From Deltaproteobacteria bacterium (GTDB taxonomy: Bacteria; Desulfobacterota; Desulfobacteria; Desulfobacterales; ETH-SRB1): 11,874 nucleotides of DNA. The notes beneath the pieces were generated by a model that saw only the letters and a program-made list of their open reading frames with translations, made no database searches and was not told the DNA's origin. The position numbers were made by a program, and so were the translations under genes. Below, piece by piece: positions 6,201 through 11,874 of the stretch. Every line of letters starts with the position of its first letter. Position 1 is the first letter of the stretch. The DNA lies in NCBI GenBank assembly GCA_019314185.1, contig JAFCZU010000057.1, forward strand, positions 1 to 11,874, read 5' to 3'.

Positions 6201-7508
6201 TTAATTCTGATCAACATCAGATATGTTCTGCGGTATTTCCTGGACTTTCCTGAGCTTTCTTTCAATAGCTCTGGTGCGAACTTCTGCCTGACCAATAATG
6301 TTTGTAGCTTCCTTAAGTTTTTTCTTGGTTTTGTCCAGCACTCCACCAAATTTACCAAATTCTGTTTTAACAGCGCCCAAGAGTTCCCAGACTTCGCTGG
6401 AACGCTTCTCTATCGCAAGTGTTCTGAAACCCATATGCAAGCTGTTTAGCAATGCTGCCAGGGTTGTTGGGCCGGTAACATTAATACGATATTCCCGCTG
6501 CAAAAAATCGCATAAACCGGGCATCCGTAATACCTCAGCATATAACCCCTCCACAGGCAAAAACATAATGCCAAAATCAGTTGTATTGGGAGGGTCAAGA
6601 TACTTTTCCTTAATATTCCTGGCTTCCGCCTTTATACGAATTTCCAGATTTTTCATAGACTTGTCTGCCAGTTCTTTATTTGCCGTTTCCTGAGCATCTA
6701 TCAAACGCTGATAATCTTCCTGGGGAAATTTGGAGTCAATAGGCATATAGACAATCTGTTCCTTATCAGCGCGCTGCCCCGGCAATTTTATGGCGAATTC
6801 AACTCTGTCATTGCTATTTTTCTTTGTCGCCACATTAACATCATATTGATCCGGAGTTAAAATTTGTTCCAGGATATTTCCTAACTGGATCTCCCCCCAG
6901 GTGCCGCGCGTCTTCACATTGGTTAATACTTTTTTCAGGTCACCAACGCCTGCGGCAAGGCTGCGCATTTCTCCCAGCCCTTTATATACCTGTTCAAGCC
7001 GTTCACTGACTTGTTTAAAAGACTCACCAAGGCGGGCTTCAAGCGTTGATTGAAGTTTCTCATCAACAATTACCCTCATCTGGTCCAGCTTCTTGCTGTT
7101 ATCTTCCTGAAGCGACCTCAACTGATCTTCAAGGGTCTTGCGCATTGCGTTGAATTTTTCTTCATGCAGTTTCGTCATATCGCCCAGCAGCTTTGAAAAG
7201 GAATCAAGCTGATCTTTCTGCATTCCGGCATTTTCCGTCATACGCTTAAGCAGGGAATCGCTGGAATCTTTCATGTATTTGCCTAATTCTTCCCTGGCAT
7301 TTTTAGAATTCCTGGAAGTTTCCTCCCTGTTCAGAGCAATTTCTTCCTTTACAACGCGGCCGGTATCCTCGTGTCCGTGTTTTAAAAGATCAAGCTGGTC
7401 TGCAATCTTTTGTAACCATTCATTTGATTTATCTTTATTGAGAATTAAAAGCAAAACAAGTGAAACAATCGAAAGAAGGATAATGGAAATTAATAAAATA
7501 TTGGTCAT
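6201..7508 (-). CDS. rmuC: RmuC family protein (DNA recombination limiting factor)
   Basis: RmuC was identified in E. coli as limiting recombination at inverted repeats and has a predicted nuclease-like core; its reaction is still not well defined. With the ATG at 7508 the product has 435 residues. A single N-terminal membrane segment (about 3-23) is followed by a long coiled coil (about 35-185, rich in K/E/Q/L). The RmuC domain starts around 200 with TRGTWGEIQLGNILEQIL, continues with MPIDSKFPQEDY (about 255-266) and FLPVEGLYAEVL, then INVTGPTTLAALLNSLHMGF, and ends in a basic helical tail. The start is favoured by AAGGA 7 nt before the ATG; a TTG at 7541 would add 11 residues without a ribosome site. 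It lies downstream of the HTH gene on the same strand, 245 bp away, and converges on amtB across the MITE. Confidence 0.94.
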   Translation of the reverse strand: MTNILLISIILLSIVSLVLLLILNKDKSNEWLQKIADQLDLLKHGHEDTGRVVKEEIALNREETSRNSKNAREELGKYMKDSSDSLLKRMTENAGMQKDQLDSFSKLLGDMTKLHEEKFNAMRKTLEDQLRSLQEDNSKKLDQMRVIVDEKLQSTLEARLGESFKQVSERLEQVYKGLGEMRSLAAGVGDLKKVLTNVKTRGTWGEIQLGNILEQILTPDQYDVNVATKKNSNDRVEFAIKLPGQRADKEQIVYMPIDSKFPQEDYQRLIDAQETANKELADKSMKNLEIRIKAEARNIKEKYLDPPNTTDFGIMFLPVEGLYAEVLRMPGLCDFLQREYRINVTGPTTLAALLNSLHMGFRTLAIEKRSSEVWELLGAVKTEFGKFGGVLDKTKKKLKEATNIIGQAEVRTRAIERKLRKVQEIPQNISDVDQN

Positions 7509-7683
7509 CAAGCGTTCCTTTGTAAAAGCAAAAATGAGCAATCAAGCATTAGGTTTTTAGCGCAATAATTTAAATAAACTCATATCAAGATCATAATCGA
7601 GTTATGAACGCCCTAACTTATTGAGAATTTACAAGGTTCAGGCCTTTTATTTTTCCAAATTGAGAAGCGAAACAACAACAACG

Positions 7684-7711
7684 TTCATCATTCGATGTTC
7701 GACGTTCACCC
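7684..7711. repeat. Degenerate 7-bp tandem repeat, four units
   Basis: Four successive heptamers can be read: TTCATCA, TTCGATG, TTCGACG, TTCACCC. It lies in the 244-bp spacer between the HTH gene and rmuC, in which I see no other supported feature. Confidence 0.6.
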
Positions 7712-7752
7712 CTTCAACATAACAGCCTTCAGCCTATTTACCTGAAAAGTTA

Positions 7753-8313
7753 CTATAAATCAAGATTTACTAAAAATTTCTCATGTAACTCTGTAATATT
7801 CAACATTTTAACATTAATCAAATCGAGCGCTGCATGCTTATTTGTTTGTGGGCAAATTATTGTTTCGGTAAAATGCTCCTGTCTGACCTGAAAACCGTTG
7901 TAATCAACCGTTTCATCAGAAATTATCCCTCTGATTTTGTAGTAAAAACCAATAGTTGTTTTCTCTAAGTTCATACAATAGATAAAGATTGTGTATTTTT
8001 TTACTAAATTATCCACACCTTTAGAAGATTTTGAACCGGCTTTAGAAATAAAATAAAATCGGTTTTCCATAAGCCATTTATGTAAATCATTAAGAATTTG
8101 CTTTGCGTCCGGCATGGCAAACTTCATGTCAGCCACAAGATGTCCTCCAAGATAAACGGTAAAAGCATTTTCAACGGTATATTGCCTTGCGTAGCCGGAT
8201 TGCATTCCACCAAGTGGATCCGGTGGTAAAAATTCCCTGGACCACCTCTTCCATTTTGCCAGATTTATTTCAAGCTTCTGAGACAATTCTCTGTTTATAT
8301 AATACGTTATCAT
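7753..8313 (-). CDS. Uncharacterised protein with MerR-like N-terminal helix-turn-helix
   Basis: I do not recognise this family with certainty. The 186-residue product begins MITYYINRELSQKLEINLAK, a pattern like a MerR-type helix-turn-helix (tyrosine-rich strand, then REL-QKLGI-like helices). The adjoining wing-like stretch holds WKRWSREFLPPD and SGYARQYTVENAFTVYLGG (about 25-55), followed by a helix with MPDAKQILNDLHKWL (about 64-80). The second half (about 85-186) is mixed alpha/beta without a motif known to me; no metal-binding cysteine cluster or membrane segment is seen. The ATG at 8313 has AAGAGG 6 nt upstream; a TTG at 8343 lies inside the promoter and is unlikely. The gene is divergent from the polyketide synthase. 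Its own promoter overlaps a palindrome, as for an autoregulated repressor. A role in regulating the synthase is inference. Confidence 0.75.
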   Translation of the reverse strand: MITYYINRELSQKLEINLAKWKRWSREFLPPDPLGGMQSGYARQYTVENAFTVYLGGHLVADMKFAMPDAKQILNDLHKWLMENRFYFISKAGSKSSKGVDNLVKKYTIFIYCMNLEKTTIGFYYKIRGIISDETVDYNGFQVRQEHFTETIICPQTNKHAALDLINVKMLNITELHEKFLVNLDL

Positions 8314-8327
8314 ACTCCGCCTCTTGA

Positions 8328-8355
8328 TTAGTTGACATAACAATATATCAACTAA
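8328..8355. promoter_or_regulatory. Palindromic operator-like site over the -10 box
   Basis: TTAGTTGA (8328-8335) and TCAACTAA (8348-8355) are perfect 8-bp inverted arms 12 bp apart, straddling the -10 region of the HTH gene promoter. A second, imperfect inverted pair, TTGACATAACA (8332-8342) against the complement of 8358-8368 (TTGACAAAACA), overlaps it. The layout fits a dimeric regulator acting on its own promoter. Confidence 0.6.
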
Positions 8356-8368
8356 AATGTTTTGTCAA
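8340..8368 (-). promoter_or_regulatory. Sigma-70 promoter of the HTH gene
   Basis: On the minus strand a consensus -35 TTGACA (8363-8368) is followed after 17 bp by TATTGT (8340-8345), or after 15 bp by TATATT (8342-8347). The likely start lies just upstream of the ribosome site for the ATG at 8313. Confidence 0.65.
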
Positions 8369-8416
8369 TGTCTTGCAATAAAAAGTTTTATGCTTTATAT
8401 TACTTAAAATGAGTCA

Positions 8417-8518
8417 TTAGCTCTTAGCAATTAGCTCAATTTTCACCTATCGGGTAAAATATTGACCTCTAATAATATATTGAAATAATTGTGCTAAAAG
8501 CTAACTGCTAAAAGCTTA
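8417..8518. repeat. Inverted pair of heptamer tracts (TTAGCNN)
   Basis: Left arm: TTAGCTC, TTAGCAA, TTAGCTC (8417-8437). Right arm on the opposite strand: GTGCTAA, AAGCTAA, CTGCTAA, AAGCTTA (8491-8518), about one unit longer. They could pair into a long imperfect stem around a 53-nt centre that contains a TTGACC box. It is located between the HTH gene and the synthase. Confidence 0.7.
8462..8490 (+). promoter_or_regulatory. Possible sigma-70 promoter of the polyketide synthase gene
   Basis: TTGACC (8462-8467) is followed after 16 bp by AATAAT (8484-8489). It lies in the loop between the two heptamer arms, about 125 bp before the synthase start. The -10 box is only fair and the region is AT-rich, so chance is possible. 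Confidence 0.3.
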
Positions 8519-8535
8519 ATTAAGGTATTAATAAG

Positions 8536-8547
8536 CTCGTAAAAAGT
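8536..8547 (+). repeat. Second copy of the dispersed word CTCGTAAAAAGT
   Basis: The 12-mer is identical to the complement of 4184-4195 and again lies in a spacer, here upstream of the synthase. Confidence 0.45.
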
Positions 8548-8566
8548 GGTTTTTTGACCTTCTCTG

Positions 8567-8598
8567 TTTCGTGCTTTCATTCTTTCGTGTTTTCGTGA
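8567..8598. repeat. Degenerate 8-bp tandem repeat, four units
   Basis: Units TTTCGTGC, TTTCATTC, TTTCGTGT and TTTCGTGA follow one another without gaps. The tract ends 18 bp before the synthase start codon, so it would lie in the mRNA leader. Confidence 0.7.
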
Positions 8599-8616
8599 TT
8601 TAATTGAGGTTTTAAA

Positions 8617-11600
8617 TTGAAATCAAATAAAAATATTTACCAAAATACCCCCATTGCCATTATTGGTATCGGATGTCTCTTTCCAAAATCGTCTGAATTA
8701 AAAGAATACTGGCGTTTAATATTTCACGGCGATAATGGAATTATCGATGTCCCAAAGACACACTGGCTGTCAGAAGATTACTTTGATAAAGACCCAAAAA
8801 AACCTGACCATGTTTATTGTAAACGGGGCGGATTTCTATCACCTGTTTCATTTGATCCAACAGAATTTGGCATCCCTCCAGCATCCATTGAAGCAACCGA
8901 TACATCCCAGCTCTTTGCTCTGACTGCCTCAAAAATGGCGCTTCATGACTCAGGCTATGGAGAAGGGAAAAAATACAACAAAGATAAAACAAGCGTAATA
9001 CTTGGAATAACCGGAACACAAGAGCTTGTTATTCCTCTCGGCGCCAGGCTCGGTCATCCAAAATGGCGAAAAGCTCTTTTAAACTCAGGCATTTCTCCTG
9101 AGAAAACAGAAGAAATCATAAAAAATATATCAGATTCATACGTTTCCTGGCAGGAAGGCTCATTCCCCGGACTTCTGGGAAACGTAGTAGCTGGAAGAAT
9201 ATGCAACCGTCTTGACCTGGGAGGCACCAACTGTGTTGTTGATGCAGCATGCGCCAGTTCAATGGCCGCCATGCATCTTGCCGTCATGGAGCTTGTGTCC
9301 GGTCGCAGCGATACGGTTCTGACAGGCGGTATTGACACCTTGAACGACATCTTTATGCATATGTGTTTTTCAAAAACTCATGTTCTTTCACCAACCGGGG
9401 ATGCAAGGCCTTTTTCAAAGGATGCGGACGGCACAGTTCTAGGAGAAGGAGTAGGAATACTTGTTTTAAAAAGACTTGATGATGCGGAAAAAGATAATGA
9501 TAAAATCTATGCTGTTATAAAAAGCATCGGATCTTCAAGCGACGGCAAAGCGCAAAGCATATATGCGCCAAAATCTGAAGGACAGGCCAAAGCGCTCCGC
9601 ATGGCGTACAAAAATGCAGGTATTGACTCTTCAACTATCGGACTTATCGAAGCTCACGGCACAGGCACAAGGGTCGGCGACATGGTTGAGTTTCAATCTC
9701 TAAGTCAGGTCTTTGGCGAATCTAATAAAAAATCCGGCAAATGGTGCGCATTAGGCTCAGTTAAATCCATGATCGGGCATACCAAGGCTGCTGCCGGAGC
9801 TGCCGGTATTATAAAAACAGCTTTATCTCTTTATAACAAAGTGCTTCCACCCACTTTAAAAGCAGATGAGCCTGATCCAAATCTCAAGATCAATGAAACG
9901 CCTTTTTATCTTAACACAACAGCCAGACCCTGGTTTTCAAAAAAGAAACATCCACGACGCGCCGGTGTAAGCGCTTTCGGGTTCGGAGGAAGCAATTTTC
10001 ATGTGGTTCTTGAAGAATATAAGCAAAACAAAACAGAAATATCATGGGACGGCTCTGTTGAAATTTTTGCGCTGTCAGCTTCAACAACAAAGGAACTTGC
10101 CGCAGATCTCAGCAGTCTTAAAAACTCCTTCAAAAGCTCTATTGCTCAGGGACTGCCGGACAAAGAATTCTCGAAAAAAGCTTTTAGCTCAAGATCAAAA
10201 TTTTCAACAAAAGATAAACACAGGCTGCTTCTTGTCATTGAACGGTCTTTAGACAACTTAAAAGAAATATCCGACCTGTTTGATGATGCATTAAATGGCC
10301 TTGAAAAAAACAGCGGCAAATCGGCCTGGAATCTGAAGAATATCTTTTATGGGGGTCCCGATTATGCGAACTCCGAAAAAGCCGGTAAAATCGGATTCAT
10401 GTTCCCAGGCCAGGGAAGTCAATATACCGGCATGGGCAGCGACCTTGTTTGCTGGTTTCCCGAAGCTTTAGATGTACTGGAAACTGCAAATGCAAAATAC
10501 GATGAATCATATTCCTTATGCGAACATATATACCCCCTTCCCACTAAATCTGATAAAGAAAAGCTGGTTCAGGAAGAAACTTTAAGAAGAACCGATATTG
10601 CTCAACCCGCCATTGGTGCTGTAAGCCTGTCAATGCTGAAAACCCTTCAAAAGTTTAAAGTAAAACCTGATGCGGTCTGCGGACACAGCTATGGCGAACT
10701 GCCGGCCCTTTATGCAGCCGGCTGGATCGACCTTGACACCTTTTTTAATCTTTCAATTGCCCGCGGTAATTTAATGGCTGCCGCAAGCCAAAATAACAAC
10801 CAGAATGGGGCTATGCTGGCTGTAAAAGCGCCGCTTAATGAACTTGCCAGTATGGTTGAGAATTCAGACACAGGCGTTATTCTTGCAAACAGAAACAGCC
10901 CGGAACAGGGAGTTTTATCCGGCACAATCGAGGCCATTGACCAGGCAGATAAAATATGCAGGGAAAAAGGATATAAAACAATAAAACTGCCTGTCTCCGC
11001 CGCTTTTCACAGCGATCTTGTAAAAGATGCTCAAAAACCGTTTGCGAAAATCGTTAAAAAAGCCAGAATAACCCCTTCGGATATCCCTGTTTTCTCTAAT
11101 ACAACAGGCAAACCATATCCTCATGACTCAGGCCAGGCAAAAATTTTGCTTGGTAAACAAATTTTATGTCCTGTGGATTTTGTAAGCGAAATTGAAAATC
11201 AATTCAAAACAGGTGTTCGCACATTTATAGAAATAGGACCCAAAAGAATTCTGACCGGTCTTGTGAAATCAATATTAAAAGATCAAGATTTTCATGTAGT
11301 TTCAATGGATTGTTCTTCAGGGAAACAATTCGGAATAACTGATCTCGCTAAAACTCTTTGCCATCTCGCCTCAATAGGTCACCATGTTGATTTAGCCGGT
11401 TGGGAACATCCTGTTTTCAAAACCAGAAAGCAGCTAATGAGCATTCCCATCTCAGGAGCGAACTACAGATCGGAATCAAAACAAATAACAGAAACTACAA
11501 AAAAGAGCACAAAGGTTAATATAAACAGCATACAAACAGAAACCACATCCAATGAGAATTTTGTTCGCAGTCAATCCCTCGATAAATCGGATAAATCTAT

Positions 11601-11874
11601 TGGCACATATAAAAATAAACCGGGCACAAACACTATGAAAAACACAAACTTAATTTCCGATGCATTAAAGATTACACAGGAAGGCCTGAAATCAATGCAG
11701 GCTCTCCAGGCTCAAACCGCGCAAGCGCATGAAAAGTTTCTGGAAACCCAGACAGAGGCCAATCGCATGCTGCAAAACATGATGGAAAACACACAGCGTC
11801 TCGCAGAAGCTTCACTTGGGCTGAAAGTCAGAGGTCAGAGATCAGAGGTCAGAGGTCAGAGGTCAGAGGTCAGA
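8617..11874 (+). CDS. PfaA/HglE-type multidomain polyketide (polyunsaturated fatty acid or glycolipid) synthase, 5' part
   Basis: An open frame of 1086 codons runs off the right edge. It begins at TTG 8617, since GAGG lies 7 nt upstream, an in-frame TGA lies at 8605 and no early ATG exists. The ketosynthase domain (about 10-465) has Cys212 in VDAACASS, His347 in EAHGTGT and His388 in IGHTKAA, with the end motif AGVSAFGFGGSNFHVVLEE. The acyltransferase (about 590-900) starts FMFPGQGSQYTGMG and has Ser691 in GHSYGEL, Arg716 and His798 in AAFHSD, a complete active site. A hydrophilic linker and a coiled coil rich in Gln/Glu (about 1009-1066) follow, as found before the ACP array in PfaA/HglE proteins. 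KS features such as CVVDAACASS, FSKTHVLS and SSSDGKAQSIYAP resemble heterocyst-glycolipid and thraustochytrid/myxobacterial PUFA synthases more than modular PKSs. ACP, KR and DH domains would lie beyond the window. The product is unknown. Confidence 0.93.
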   Translation, partial: MKSNKNIYQNTPIAIIGIGCLFPKSSELKEYWRLIFHGDNGIIDVPKTHWLSEDYFDKDPKKPDHVYCKRGGFLSPVSFDPTEFGIPPASIEATDTSQLFALTASKMALHDSGYGEGKKYNKDKTSVILGITGTQELVIPLGARLGHPKWRKALLNSGISPEKTEEIIKNISDSYVSWQEGSFPGLLGNVVAGRICNRLDLGGTNCVVDAACASSMAAMHLAVMELVSGRSDTVLTGGIDTLNDIFMHMCFSKTHVLSPTGDARPFSKDADGTVLGEGVGILVLKRLDDAEKDNDKIYAVIKSIGSSSDGKAQSIYAPKSEGQAKALRMAYKNAGIDSSTIGLIEAHGTGTRVGDMVEFQSLSQVFGESNKKSGKWCALGSVKSMIGHTKAAAGAAGIIKTALSLYNKVLPPTLKADEPDPNLKINETPFYLNTTARPWFSKKKHPRRAGVSAFGFGGSNFHVVLEEYKQNKTEISWDGSVEIFALSASTTKELAADLSSLKNSFKSSIAQGLPDKEFSKKAFSSRSKFSTKDKHRLLLVIERSLDNLKEISDLFDDALNGLEKNSGKSAWNLKNIFYGGPDYANSEKAGKIGFMFPGQGSQYTGMGSDLVCWFPEALDVLETANAKYDESYSLCEHIYPLPTKSDKEKLVQEETLRRTDIAQPAIGAVSLSMLKTLQKFKVKPDAVCGHSYGELPALYAAGWIDLDTFFNLSIARGNLMAAASQNNNQNGAMLAVKAPLNELASMVENSDTGVILANRNSPEQGVLSGTIEAIDQADKICREKGYKTIKLPVSAAFHSDLVKDAQKPFAKIVKKARITPSDIPVFSNTTGKPYPHDSGQAKILLGKQILCPVDFVSEIENQFKTGVRTFIEIGPKRILTGLVKSILKDQDFHVVSMDCSSGKQFGITDLAKTLCHLASIGHHVDLAGWEHPVFKTRKQLMSIPISGANYRSESKQITETTKKSTKVNINSIQTETTSNENFVRSQSLDKSDKSIGTYKNKPGTNTMKNTNLISDALKITQEGLKSMQALQAQTAQAHEKFLETQTEANRMLQNMMENTQRLAEASLGLKVRGQRSEVRGQRSEVR
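11827..11874. repeat. Heptanucleotide tandem repeat inside the synthase gene
   Basis: GTCAGAG is repeated 6.9 times up to the last base of the window; one unit reads ATCAGAG. In frame it encodes the 7-residue repeat VRGQRSE, right after the coiled coil. Because 7 is not a multiple of 3, a change of one unit would shift the downstream frame. Confidence 0.9.

Noticed and set aside
388..8598. CRISPR-like array formed by the short tandem tracts
   Set aside because: The units are 7-8 bp and contiguous, without unique spacers, and no cas genes are present.
9054..9350. 98-codon minus-strand frame opposite the ketosynthase
   Set aside because: It lies wholly antisense to well-conserved KS sequence including the active-site region; an antisense shadow.
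10001..10252. 83-codon plus-strand frame overlapping the KS-AT linker
   Set aside because: It is out of frame with the synthase, which continues uninterrupted through it with recognisable domains on both sides.

Overview
The window looks like a chromosomal piece of a diazotrophic bacterium, most likely a sulfate-reducing member of the Desulfobacterota (Desulfobacterales-like). This rests on a NifH start, an EI-Ntr protein with a GAF domain, sigma-54 promoters, a PfaA/HglE-type polyketide synthase, AT-rich codon use, and intergenic spacers full of short 7-8 bp periodic repeats. The taxonomic call is inference; no rRNA or other marker gene is present.

Left part (1-4509), nitrogen regulation. 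The 5' end of nifH runs leftward off the edge behind a sigma-54-like promoter. Divergent from it is ptsP (EI-Ntr, 568-2877, +). It converges on a class I glutamine-amidotransferase-like gene (2902-3621, -). The promoter of that gene matches the nifH promoter at 19 of 21 bases, although the protein has lost the catalytic His and Glu of the family. The following 0.9 kb spacer holds a short fragment resembling the NifA N-terminus (3969-4112, -), a palindromic hairpin, a dispersed repeat word, a 13-bp direct repeat, and a perfect sigma-54 promoter firing into amtB.

Middle part (4510-7752). amtB (ammonium transporter, +) ends at a strong hairpin. Next comes a 293-bp MITE-like element (5875-6167) with 18-bp perfect terminal inverted repeats and a perfect 7-bp target duplication. 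It sits between the convergent genes amtB and rmuC (6201-7508, -).

Right part (7753-11874). An unrecognised 186-aa protein with a MerR-like N-terminal helix-turn-helix (7753-8313, -) faces a very large multidomain synthase gene (8617 to the right edge, +). The synthase begins at TTG and reads KS, AT, linker, coiled coil, and then a heptanucleotide tandem repeat in frame exactly at the window edge. The promoter of the HTH gene overlaps a palindromic operator-like site, suggesting autoregulation and possibly control of the synthase.

How the parts fit: nifH, the amidotransferase-like gene, amtB and the nifA fragment form a sigma-54/nitrogen-responsive neighbourhood with ptsP as a possible nitrogen-status sensor. 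The synthase and its divergent HTH gene form a separate lipid/polyketide locus. Five intergenic or coding tracts built on degenerate 7-8 bp units are the most unusual sequence-level feature.
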